Shown: positions 26,735 through 44,000, counted from the stretch's first letter. The stretch is DNA of 64,000 nt from Scylla paramamosain (GCF_035594125.1 NC_087178.1:10401008-10465007), one strand, 5' to 3'. Made by a program: numbers and translations. Notes: generated by a model not told the origin, from the letters alone.

Positions 26735-27216
26735 GACTTGCATTTAGTAAGGTTGTTCTGTTTCTCAATTAAGAGTGTTATTCATGAGTTTCAGCATTTT
26801 GGTATCTAGGAAACTTCTCCATATGCACGAGTTTTTGCGTTTTTTGCCTTGTGTTTTTTTTAAACTATAAAACATTCATTATACACTTTTCTCGCAATGT
26901 CGCTTTGTTTCCAAATATAGAGTACTTTGTATAAATTTTTTGCGTTTTTTTTTTGTAGGTAACAAGCTCAAAAACACTCAAAATATACATTTTTGGTAAT
27001 GTTTTTCTGCTTCTTGATATTGGTTGGTTTGCATCAGTTTTAGCGTTTTTCTACGTAAAAGACTGAGAAGACACATTTTCAGTAGTTTTCTTTTGGATTC
27101 CCACATAGAGTGAGTTCCTTATTATTTATCATTTTGGTGCCTAACAAACTGAAAAACACTTAAAAGACAGATTTCTGGTAAGGTCTTTAAATTCCTCATA
27201 TGGGAGGCTTTGCATG
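26735..27216 (-). repeat. Inverted satellite block 3 within the HOR array
   Basis: The left border shares CATTTAGTAAGGTTGTTCTG with blocks 1 and 2. Orientation returns to forward at about 27217 (TCTTTTCATTG), the same monomer position as in block 1. Confidence 0.8.
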
Positions 27217-29615
27217 TCTTTTCATTGTTTTTTGAGCGTGTTACGCAATAAAGCACTAAAAGCCAGGGCAATCACATTACATGGGAATAAAACCAAATTT
27301 TACCAAGAACTTGCCTTTAAGTTTTTTTGAGCTCTTTACATATTGAAACGCTAAAATGCATCCAAAACACCCTTTATGGAGAAACAGAAAAACATTACCA
27401 AAAACATGTATTTTGAGTGTTTTTGATCATGTTATTTATAGAAACGCTTAAATACATGCAAAGAACCTTATATTTGGGAAACGAAAGGACATTACGAGAA
27501 ACGTGTATTATGAGTGTTTTTTTAAGTTCCTTTAGTACCAAAAAGCTAAAACCCACAAATAACACTTTTTAGAAAAAAATTAATAAATAAAAAAAATAAA
27601 AAAATGGGATTTTTTTTTTTCCATCTTCATAGGTACCGAATTGCCAAAATTCTGCCAAAATTCAGGGAATTTATGTGGAAAAAAGAACATTATCATGAAA
27701 GTTAATTATAGCTTTTTTTTTCGGATTGTTATGTACCAAAACCTAGAGTGCATGCAAAGCCACCTATTTAGGAAAGTTAAACGACTCTACCAGAAACCTG
27801 TCTTTTCAGTGTTTTTCAGCATGTTAGGCACCAATACGATAAATAATTTGGAAGTCAGTCAATATGTGAATCCAAAAGAAAATTACTGAAAACGTGTCTT
27901 TTTATTTTTTTACGTAGAAAAACGCTAAAGCAGATACAAACCATCCTATATGAATAAATAGAATAGCATTACCAAAAAGATATATTTTGAGTGTTTTTGA
28001 GCTTGTTACCTACAAAATATGCTAAAATGGATGTAAAGCATTCTATATTAGGAAACAAAAGGACATTACGAGAAACGTGTATAATGAGTGTTTTATAGTT
28101 TTAAAAGAACCACAAGGCAATAAACGCAAAAACTCGTGTATATAGAGAAATTTTTACATACGAAAATGAGGAAATGCATGAATAACACTTTTAATCCATA
28201 AACAGAACTACCTTACCAAATTGTGTATTTTGAGTGTTTTTCACATTCTTAGTTACGAAAATGCCAAATTACATGCGAAACTAGCTTCATGTGGGAAAAA
28301 ATGACATTACCAGAAAAGTGTCTTTTGAGTGTTTTTGAGCGTGATATGCAACAAATCACTAAAAAGCAGAAAAATCACATTACATGGGAATAAAACCAAC
28401 TTTTACGAAGAATTTGCCTTTAAGTGTTTTTTAACCCCTTATATAAGAAACCGCTAAAACGCATGCAAAACAAACTTTATATAGAAACAGAATAACATTA
28501 CCAAAAACATGTATTTTGAGTGTTTTTGATCATGTTATCTATAAAAACGCTTAAGTACATGCAAAGAACATTATGTTTGGGAAACAAAAGGACATTACGA
28601 GAAACGTGTATTATAACGTGTTTTCATAAGTTCCTTAAGTACCAAAAAGCTAAAACCCACAAATAACACTCTTTACTTAGAAAATTAAAAAATAAAAAAA
28701 TAAAATAGGATTTTTTTTTTTTGGTTATTCATTTTCATAAGTACCAAGATGCCAAAATTCTGGGAAAATTCAGGGTAATTATGTGATAAAAGAATATTAT
28801 CAAAAAAGTTAATTTCAGCTTTTTTTGTTCGGACTTATGTACCAAACCCTAAAGTGCATGCAAAGCCTCCAATATGAGGAAATTAAACGACCTTACCAGA
28901 AATCTGTGTTTTGTGTGTTTCTTAGCATGTTACGCACCGAAGCGATAAATAATAAGGAACTCACTCTATATGGGAATCCAAAACAAAGTTACTGAAAACG
29001 TGTCTTCTCAGTGTTTTTACGTAGAAAAACGTTAAAACGGATGCAAACCAACCAATATCAAGAAATAGAAAAACGTTACCAAAGAGGTATATTTTGAGTG
29101 TTTTTGAGCTTTTTACCTACAAAAACGCGAAAATTGATGCATAGCACTCTATATTGGGAAACAAAAGGACATTGCAAGAAAAGTGTATAATGAGTGTTTT
29201 ATAGTTCAAAAGAACCATAAAGCAGGGAACGCAAAAACTCGTGTATATGGAGAGATTTCCTAGATACCAAAATGCTGAAACTGATGAATAACACTCTTAA
29301 TTGAGAAACAGAACAACCTTACTAATTCGTGGATTTTGAGTGCTTTTCACATTCTTAGTTACCAAAATTCCCAAATTACATGCGAAAATAGCTTTGTGGG
29401 GGAAAAAAAAGAATTTACCAGAAAAGTGTCTTTTGAGTGTTTTTCAGCGTGATAGGTAATAAACCACTGAAAAGCAGGGCAATCACATTACATTGGGATA
29501 AAACCATTTTTTACCAAGAACTTACCATAAGTGTTTTTGAGCTCCTTATATACAAAACTGCTAAAACGCATGCAAAACACACTTTATGGAGAAACAGAAT
29601 AACATTACCAAAACC

Positions 29616-34348
<4,733 letters not shown>

Positions 34349-37300
34349 TACCAAAACACTAAAACGCATGAACAACACTTCCAAAAAACATGCATTTTTT
34401 AGTGTATTTCACAGTTAGGTACCAAAAAATGAAAATGTATGTAAAGCTCCTTATACGGGGAAAGGAAACGACATTGCAAGAAACGTGTTTGTTGAGTGAT
34501 TATGGACATGTTAAGCACCAAAACGCTAGAAAGCATAGAAAGTACCCTATATGGAAAACAATACATCATTACCAATTACTTCTCATTTCGGTGTTTTTAA
34601 GAAACACTTACGTAGCAAAAACTCCTTTATGGAGAAACAGTATAACTTTACCAAAAACGTGAATTTTCAGAGTTTTTGAGTTTACGTACAAAAATGCATG
34701 GAAAGTACTCTATATGGGAAAAAAAAACACTAAAAGAAACGTGTATTATGAGAGTTATTAAGCTTCTTAGGTACCAAAGCGTTAAAAGGCATAAATAGCT
34801 CTCTGTATGGCGAAACAAAACTTCTTTACCAAAGACGTATTTTTTTGTGTGTTTTTTTTTTTTTCACATTGTTAGGTACCAAACACTAAAATGCATGCAG
34901 AGCCACCAATATGGGGAAACGAAACGACATTAACAGAAATGTCTTTTGAAAGTTTTCTGTGTCTTAGGCACCATAAACGTTAAAAAGCAAAGATATCATA
35001 CTGTATAGAAGAATAAAACATTAACAAAAATGAGTTTTTTTAATGTTTTGAACCACTTATGTACCGAAACGCTAAAACGCATGCAAAACTCCTTTTATAG
35101 AGAAAAAAGAAGAAAAAAGTCCAAAACAAGTATTTTGAATGTTTTTCACTTTGTTAGGTATCAAAACGCCGAAAAGCATAAAAAAAAAAAAAATCAGCTT
35201 ATATTGTGAAAGAAAACGAGATTCCCAGAAACATTACTTTTGAGTGTCTATGACCGAGTTAGAAACCAAAATACTAAAAAGCTTGGAAAACGCCCTATAA
35301 GCAAAACCAAAACAACTTTAACAAAAACGTCTCTTCTTAGTGTTTTGAGCTACTTACCAAAACGCCAAAACATATGTAAAACGCCCTTCATGAAAAAATA
35401 GTATATTACTATTTGGAGTGTTTTTCAGATTGTTAAGTAGAAAAATGCCAAAAATGCGTGGAAAGTACTCTATATAGGGAAAGAAGATATTACGAGTATT
35501 TGAGCTTCTCAGGTACCAAAACGCTAAAATGCATGGATATCATTTTGTATTGAGAAACAAAAACACTAGAAAAGAGGTACATTTTTAATGTATCTCACAT
35601 TTTTAGGTACTAAAACGCCAAAAAGCATAGAAAACATCCTATATGGAGAAAGAAAAGGAGATTTCCAGAAACGTGTCTTTCGAGTGTTTAAGAGCGTGCT
35701 AGGAAACGAAACGCTAAAAAGGATGGAAAGCCCCCTATAGGGGGAAAACTAAAGAACCTTAACAAAAAGGTCTCTTTCCTGTGTTTTGAGCTACTTACGT
35801 AAGAAAATGCCAAAACACATGTATCTCTGTATGAATAACAAGCTAAATATCAAGTAATTTGAATGTTTTTTGAGCATTTTACAAAAATGCCAAAATGCTT
35901 CAAACTACTTCACATGTGGGAAGAAAAAAAATACGAGAAACATCTATTATGAGTGTTTTTGAACTTATTAGTTACCAAAACAATAAAATGTATTAATACC
36001 ACTGTATATGGAGAAACAAAAAAAAAACATAAAAAAACGTGTATTTTACGTGTATTTTACATTGTTAGTGTCGTGTTAGTGTTTTTTTGAGCTACTTGCG
36101 TACTAAAACGCTAAAACGCATACAAAACACCTCTTATATAGAAACAGAAAAACATTATAAAGAAAAAGATGTTCTGAGTTTTTAGAGTTTGTTAGGTAGA
36201 CTAATGCCAAAAGGCATGCAAAAATAGCACTCATTATGGAGAAACTGTAGAACTTTTAAGTGTATTTCACTTTGTACTACCAAAACGCCAAACTGAATGC
36301 AAAACACTGTATATGGGGAAAAGAAACAAGATTTCTAGAAACGTGTCTTTTTAGTATTTATGAGCGCGCTAGGTACTAAAACGCTAAAAAGCATGAAAAG
36401 AACACCATATGGGGGAAAAAAAACATTACCAAAAGCTTCTACCTTTGGTGTTTTTGAGCTATTTCCGTGCCAAAACACTAAAATGCCTGCAAAACACACT
36501 TTATGGGAAAATATCATAACTTTACCAAAAACGTGTAGTTTGAGTGTTTTCAGCTTCTTAGAAAGTTCCTTACATGGGGGAACGAAAGAACATTACGTGA
36601 AAGGTTTGTTATAGGTGCTTTTGAGGTTCTTAGGTACCGAAACGTTAACTCGCATGAATTTCACCCGCTGCGAGACGTGTAAGTTTTTTTTTTTTTTCCT
36701 ATATTGCTCAGATTTACTTTTGGTCTCCTATGAAAATCAATTGTTTTCTCTCTCTGAGCACAACTTTATATATGGAGAAACAGAACAACATTACCAAATA
36801 CGTGTATTCTTAATTTTTTTTACATCGTTAGGTACCAAAACGCCAAAATGCACGCACTCCTCTAAATAGGAAAACAAAATATCAAAAAAAGAATAAATAA
36901 ATAAATAAAATCTTTTAAATGTATTTGTGCGTGTTGGAACGCTAAAAAAAAAAACATGGAAAGCAATATTGTATAGAAAAACAGAACAACAATACCAAGA
37001 AAGTGTGTTTTGAGGTTTTTTGAGCTACCTACGTACTAAATCGCAAAAAATTATGAAAAACACCCTTTATGGAGAAGCAGAGTAATGTTACTAAAAAACA
37101 AGTATTTTGAGTGTTTTTGAGCTTGTTATGTACAAAAACGCCAAAATGCATGATAAATAACCTATATGGGGAAACGAAAGGATATTACGATAAATGTGTA
37201 GTATGAGTGTTTTTGAGTTTCTTAAGTAAAACGCATGAACAGCTCTTTATATGGAAAAACCATATCATAACCAAAAATATTTATTTTGAGTGTATTTCAT

Positions 37301-37535
37301 ATTGTTAAGTAAGAACAATTTATTGAAACGACATTTCAATAAACGTGTCTGTTGAGTGTTTATGAAATTGTTAGGCACCAAAACGCTGAAAAGAATTTGA
37401 AATAACCTATATGGGAAAACCAAATATTACAAATATTACAATATTACAAAAAAGGTGTTTTTTTTCACATTATCAGGTACTAAAACGCCAAAATGCGTGA
37501 AACAAACGACTTTATCAGAAATGTGTCTTTTGAGT
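34349..37535 (+). repeat. 5-mer HOR satellite, left arm of copy A
   Basis: Monomers of ~95 bp follow the cycle described for 29616-34348. At 36685-36763 a short non-monomeric stretch (TTTGGTCTCCTATGAAAATC) interrupts the cycle, and it is present at the same place in all three copies. No gene is supported. Confidence 0.85.
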
Positions 37536-37713
37536 ATTTATCAGCGTGCCATGTTGCCCAAAATGTCTCTGTCAGCTGCAGGTTGAGGTTTCCCGTTAAC
37601 CAAAATAAATGAATAAAAGGAAAATGAAATAAATAAATATAAATAAATATAGAAAATAAAGTAATAGAAAGACAAATGAGTAAATAGATTAAAATAAATA
37701 AATAAATAAATAA
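37536..37713. other. A/T-rich leader of the island, copy A
   Basis: Satellite ends at TATTTATCAGCGTGCCATG. A short non-repetitive stretch (CAGCTGCAGGTTGAGGTTTC) is followed by AAATA-type low-complexity sequence. Counterparts are at about 48707-48884 (B) and 59989-60167 (C). Confidence 0.6.
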
Positions 37714-38092
37714 ACGATGCCGGTGCCGATAACGATGCGATTTTCACGATAACGAAGCGGATTTCACGATAACGATGCAGTTTTCACGATAACGATGCGA
37801 TTTTCAAAAAGACGCGGGAATCAATTTAAACGAAGCGAGTTTCATAATAACGATGCGGTTTTCACGATAACGAAGCAATTTTCACGATAACGACGCGGGA
37901 ATCACATTAAACGAAGCGAGTTTCACGATAACGATGCGATTTTCACGATAACGAAGCGAGTTTCACGATAACGACGCGGGAATCACATTAAACGAAGCGA
38001 ATTTCACGATGACGACGCAGGAATCACATTAAACGAAGCGAGTTTTACGATGACGACGCGGGAATCGCATTAAACGAAGCGAGTTTTCACGA
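37714..38092. repeat. CpG-rich ~20-bp minisatellite, copy A
   Basis: The basic unit resembles AACGATGCGATTTTCACGAT. Variants carry GAAGCGAGTTTCACGAT or GACGCGGGAATCACATTAAA, the latter forming ~40-60 bp composite units toward the right end. Each unit contains two or three CpG dinucleotides, unlike the surrounding sequence. Confidence 0.92.
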
Positions 38093-38093
38093 A

Positions 38094-38434
38094 GTGTGGG
38101 GACAGTGGCGCTGCAACCCTCCAGCCCCTCACACTGAACAAGAGGTCATCAGAAAGACAATTTTGACAAACTCACCAGTCACTGCCATGGAAAGCGCACT
38201 CTTCTCCCCAAAAGAGGACCCTCGCATGGCAGTGTCTGGGGCATGATGGAGGCCAATTTACTCCTTTGTAGTTAGGTCCTGAACGTTAATTTTGATGAAC
38301 TACTACACACAATTCACCAGACACTGTCACGGAAGGAGGAGCCCGTATCTCCCCATCAGGGCCCCAGTGGTGGCAGTATCTGGTGGTTGGTGCGTAGTGT
38401 TAACGATGGCCTCTTGTTGGGTGTGAGGGGCTGG
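38094..38434. repeat. Nested inverted-repeat (foldback) element, copy A
   Basis: Outer arms: CCAGCCCCTCACACTGAACA continuing to 38150, against its near reverse complement at 38405-38434 (ending GTGTGAGGGGCTGG). Inside are two hairpins. CCAGTCACTGCCATG (38175-38189) pairs with CATGGCAGTGTCTGG (38225-38239), and CCAGACACTGTCAC (38317-38330) pairs with GTGGCAGTATCTGG (38370-38383), each with one or two mismatches. The two hairpins resemble each other. A further small stem, AGTGTGGGG...CCCCTCACACT, uses 38095-38135. It resembles a MITE or foldback transposon; no transposase is present. Confidence 0.75.
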
Positions 38435-38459
38435 AAGTGGACGATCATATCTTAATAAG

Positions 38460-38583
38460 GAGGTAAAGGAGGAGCGGGACTTGCTGCCCGATCCCCGCCC
38501 TGGGCCCCGGGTGGAACCAGACAGCCACCCTCCCCTCCAGTACGCTCCCCCTGTCCTCCACGGGCCGGAACGAATTTTGGATG
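38460..38583 (+). CDS. Exon-like GC-rich open frame with consensus donor, copy A (unrecognised)
   Basis: The frame from about 38460 reads EVKEERDLLPDPRPGPRVEP then DSHPPLQYAPPVLHGPERIL, ending GAT G|GTAAGT at 38583/38584. The donor is a full consensus and the composition (Pro, Glu, Arg; GC-rich) stands out from the A/T-rich surroundings. The upstream border is weak: an AG at 38458-38459 has no strong pyrimidine tract, and there is no in-frame ATG, so it could be an internal exon or part of a broken gene. No partner exon was found. It may be a fragment of a host gene captured in the amplified unit, or a chance open frame. Family not recognised. Confidence 0.3.
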
Positions 38584-38918
38584 GTAAGTTTCCGAATCGA
38601 GATTGAATTTTGCGATAAATATTAAATCGTCGTCAGTATATGAGAAGTGGTGTTGGTTGACGCGAGAGAGAAAATCGGTTCATCAGTGAGGCGAGACGAG
38701 GTTGTGCCTCTGAGTGCCCTGCGTATCCCTGTGTCTCTCATAATAGCAATGATTTATTTAGGGCAATGACTTCAGCTTGCCTACAGTGCGCATTTGAGGC
38801 GAGTTAGAAATAAATAAATCTTGGACGATATTATATGTGATTTTTAGATACAGTCATCGCATAACACTACTGATAACATGTTGGAATTGACAGGAACCAG
38901 GACAACCAATTGTCCCGG

Positions 38919-38920
<2 letters not shown>
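38584..38920. other. Non-repetitive island sequence after the exon-like frame, copy A
   Basis: About 340 bp without microsatellites or satellite monomers; counterparts at about 49755-50089 and 60984-61321 are nearly identical. If the donor is real this is the start of an intron. No acceptor or further exon was identified. Confidence 0.5.
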
Positions 38921-39690
<770 letters not shown>

Positions 39691-39869
39691 TCCTTGCTTG
39701 CTGTGGTGTTAATACTTATTAAGTTAATGAAACGTGAGCCTTCACCGCTCCAGAATGCCAGCGTGAGGGAGAAAGACGAGGGAACAATTACACTAGATGA
39801 AGAATTGTATGAGAAAAAAGGATAATAATTTGGGTGATCCAAGTTATGAAGGTGATATCAAGGAAAGTT

Positions 39870-40275
<406 letters not shown>

Positions 40276-40287
40276 TTTTTTTTTTTT

Positions 40288-41040
40288 TAAGAATATAAAA
40301 ACATAAGAAGTAAGGGAAGCTGCAAGAAGCCATCAGACCTACACGTGGCAGTCCCTGTATGAATCCTACCTACCTATTTCCAGCTATCATCCGCATTCAT
40401 AAATCTGTCTAATCTTCTCTTAAAGCCCCTTAATGTCTTAACACTAAGAACTTGATTACTGAGTCTATTCATCAACCACTCTATTTGAGAACCAGTTTCT
40501 TCCTATCTCTTTTTTAAACCTAAGTTTTTCAAGATTCAACCCCAAATTTCTTGTTCAATCTTAATGATCTTAAGAATTTTGCTTACGTCCCCCTTGTTAT
40601 AACTCTTATACCACTTAAAGACTTCTATCAGGTCCCGTCTTAACCTACGTCTCTCTAAAGAATAGAAATTTAACAGCTTCAATCTCTTTATCCCCTGTAT
40701 CCTTTTAGACATTCTCCTTTGTACTGATTCTAATAGACCTATATCCTTCCAGTAATATGGGGACCAGAACTGCACAGCGTAGTCTAGATGAGGTCTGACC
40801 AGTGCCAAATATAATTTTAACATTACTTGAGAACTTTTACTTTTAACACTCCTAAAAATTAATATTAATACCCTGTTTGCCCTGTTTCTGGCCTCTATGC
40901 ATTGCTTTCCAAGACGGAATTCACAGGTAACTATAACTTATAAATCTTTTTCGCACCCTGAACCTACCAGAGCTTTGTTATGTATTGTGTACATACTGTG
41001 TGGGTTTCTTCTAACTACGCTAAGATTTATGACTTTCTTT
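40288..41040 (-). mobile_element. CR1-type LINE 3' fragment (reverse transcriptase C-terminus), copy A
   Basis: On the minus strand, sequence from about 41040 reads RRNPHSMYTIHNKAL, then CIEARNRANRV, VKSKSSQVMLKLYLALVRPH, LDYAVQFWSPYYWKDI, LESVQRRMSKRIQGIKRL, YSLERRRLRRDLIEVFKWYK and, after a stop, NWFSNRVVDE. This is the thumb/C-terminal end of a CR1-like reverse transcriptase. The longest intact piece is 40536-40823. At least two stops break the frame, so it is a dead, 5'-truncated copy. The 3' end (GCAGCTTCCCTTACTTCTTATG) meets a (TTA)n tract. Confidence 0.85.
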
Positions 41041-41044
41041 TTTG

Positions 41045-44000
41045 TTTCTTAGCTACTAAAACATGTACAAAATCCCCAAAATGTATTCAAAATAACCTAT
41101 ATTGCTAAAGAAAACGCCATTATGAGAAACTTGTCTTATGAGTGTTTTTGAACTTCTTACGCACATAAACGTTAAAACTCTTTGTGAAGAAACAGAACAA
41201 AATTACCAAAAATGTGTATTTTGAGTGTATTTCACATTGTTAGGTCCCATAACCCGAAACTGCATACAAAGCACCCTCTATGGGGAAACGGAACGAGATT
41301 TCCAGAAATGTGTCTTTGAAGTGTTTGTGAACGTGCTAGGCATCAAAAAGCTAAAAAGCATGGAAAGCACCATATATGGAAAATGAAAAAAAAAGTATTA
41401 TCAAAAACGTTTTTTTTTCAGTGTTTTGAGCTACTTACGTAACAAAGTGCTAAAATGCATTCAACCCTGTATGGAAAGGAGAATAACTACCAAAAACAAT
41501 CATTATGAGTTTTTTTTTTTGAGCTTGCTACGTACAAAAACGCCAAAATGCTGTGAACAACTTTACATGTAGAAAAAAAAAAAAACATTACGAGAAACGT
41601 TTATTATGTGTAAGGTTATTAGATACGAAAACAGTAAAACACATGAACAGAATTCCTTCCGGAAAAAAAAAAAAAAAAACGTGCATTTTTAGTGTATTTC
41701 ACATTCTTAGTTACCCTAACGCAATATGCATGCAAACCACTCTATAAGATGAAAGTAAACGACATTTCCAGTAACGTGTCTTTTGAGTGTTTGTAAGCGT
41801 GTTAGGCACAAAAACCTAAAAAGCATAAAAAAAAAGTACGATATATGAAGAGATAGAACAACATTAGCAAAAACGTGTATATTGAGTACATTTCACATTG
41901 CAAGGTACCAAAACGACAAAATGCATGCAAAGCACACTATTTGGGGAAATGACCTATTTAGGTGAAGGAAACGAAATTTCCCCCAAAACTTTTTTTTGTT
42001 TTTGTTTTGTGTTTAGTGTCTATGAGCGTGTTAGGAACGAAAAAAAACACACACACACAAAGAAATGGAAAACACCCTATATTGGAAAAAAATGAAAAAA
42101 AAACTATCAAAAACGTCTTTTTTCAGTGTTTTTTTGATCTCTTTATGTATCAAAACTCTAAAACGCATGCAAAACACACTTTATGGAGAAACAGATTAAC
42201 ATTACCAAAAACAAGTATTTTCATCGATTTTGAACATTTTACACACAAAATCGCCAAAATGCATTGAAAATACCATATATGGGGTAACGAAAGAACATTA
42301 CGAGAAACGTGTATTATTAGTGTTTTTAAGCTTTTTAAATCGCATAAATACCACTCATTATGAAGAAACAGACAAACATTACCAAAAATGTGTTTTTCAG
42401 TATTTTTCACATTCTTAGTTACCAAAACACCAAAGTGCATGCAAAGCTCTTCATAATGAAAAACAAAAGGAAATTTCCAGAAAAGTTTCTTTTGAGTGTT
42501 TATAAGCGTTTTATGCATCGAAACGATATATGGGGAAAGGAAACGAGATTTCCAGAAACATGTCTTTTCAGTGTTTACACGCATGCTAGGCACCAAAACG
42601 CTAAAGAGCATGGAAATCACCCTATATGGAATACAAAACTACATTATAAGAAACTTGTCTTTTGTGTGTGTGTGTGTGTTTTTTTTTAGCTTATGTACCA
42701 AAACAATAAAACGCATGCATGCATGCATGGAAAAAAAAAAATATATATATATATAAAACTAAGTATTTTGAGTGTTTTGTGCTTGTAAAGTAGAAAAACG
42801 CCAAAATGCATGGAAAATAACCTATATGGGGTAACGTAAGAATATTACGAGAAACGTGTATTATGAATGTTTTTAAACTTCTTAGCAAAATGTGAAAACG
42901 CCTAAACATCCCTCTATATGGAGAAACAAAACAACATTACCAAAAACGTGTATTTTGAGTGTTTTTCACATTCTTAGGTACCAAAAAAGCTAAAACAAAT
43001 GGAAAGTCCATATATGAGCTAACGAAATTAAATTTCCAGAAATGTGTTTTATGGGCGTTTTTGCCACCAAAACACTAAAAAAATATATGGAAATTAACCT
43101 ATATGAGAATACAAATGAACAATTCCAAAAACGTATATTTTGAGTGTATATCACATTGTTAGGTACCAAATCAGCAAAATATGGGGAAACAAAACGGAAT
43201 TTCCAGAAACGTCTCTTTTGAGTGTTTATGAGCTTGTTAGGCACCAAAACGTTAAAAAGCATGGAAGGCGCCCTATGTTGGAAAAAAAAAAAAAAAAAAA
43301 TACCAAAACATCTCTCAGGTGTTTTGATCTACTTTCAGAGCAAAGCCCTAAAACGCATGTAAAACATGTGGGAAGTGAATAAATAATGAATAGCACTCTA
43401 TATAGAGAAACAAAATAACTTTACCAAAACCCCAAAATGCATTGAAAGCATCATATATAGGGTAAGAAACCAAGATTTTCCCCGAAAAAAAGTGTCTTTT
43501 GAATATTTATGAGCGTGTTAGGAATCAAAACACTAAAAATTATGGAAAATACCCGATATGGGAAAAAAAAATTACCAAAAACGTTTTTTTTTTATATTTT
43601 TGAGCTACTTACTAACCAAAACGCAAAATAGCAAGCAAAACACCCTTTATGGAAAAACAGAATAACATTACAAAAAAAGCATTTTTAATGCTTTTGAACT
43701 TAAATAGTAAAATGCCAAAAAGCATGAAAAGTACCCTATATGGGGAAATGAAAAGTCATTACGAGAAAGGTGTATTATGAGAGTTTTTGAGCTTTTTAGG
43801 TATCAAAAAACACCAAAACGCATGAATAGCACTCTGTATGGAGAAAAAAACAACATTAAAAAAACGTGAATTTTGAGTGTCTTTCATAGTTAGGTATCAA
43901 AACACCGAAATGTACGCAAAGCCTCTTAAATAGGGACACGAAACGACATTACCAGGAAAGCGTATTTTCATTGTTTTCTGTCTCTGAGTGTGTTAGGGAC

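Larger units (their letters stand above)
8323..29615 (+). repeat. Satellite array, forward orientation, 12-monomer HOR of ~1.1 kb
   Basis: The same ~92-96 bp monomer is arranged in a fixed order, recognisable by the phrase after GAGTGTTTTT: CTTGCC..GAGCTCCTTATA; GATCATGTTA; AAGTTCCTTAAGTACC; an A/T-rich spacer plus CTTCATAGGTACC; TTTTTTCGGACTGTTATG; CAGCATGTTAGGCACC; TTTTACGTAGAAAAACGC; GAGCTTGTTACCTAC; TTTATAGTT; TTAGATACC; CACATTCTTAGTTACC; GAGCGTGATAGGC. That makes twelve types. The landmark CAATAAAGCACTAA (or a variant) falls at about 12497, 13588, 14700, 15621, 16729, 18311, 19401, 20287, 21408, 22516, 23602, 24622, 25528, 26646, 28352 and 29458. Most spacings are 1086-1121 bp, with shorter units (~890-920 bp) where a monomer is missing. 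No gene is supported. Confidence 0.9.

Noticed and set aside
8323..29615. Centromere identity on the basis of a CENP-B-box-like motif
   Set aside because: No match to the known CENP-B box was seen in the monomer. Centromeric function cannot be claimed from HOR structure alone.
37541..37747. 68-codon minus-strand frame at the island's left edge, repeated in B and C
   Set aside because: Mostly translation of AAATA-type low-complexity sequence (Tyr/Phe/Leu/Ile-rich). Only the first few codons lie in unique sequence.
42150..42620. 156-codon minus-strand open frame, with an identical counterpart at 53242-53712
   Set aside because: It lies wholly inside satellite monomers and reads phrases that recur in many frames throughout the array. 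Identity between the copies is explained by recent duplication of the whole unit, not by selection on this frame.
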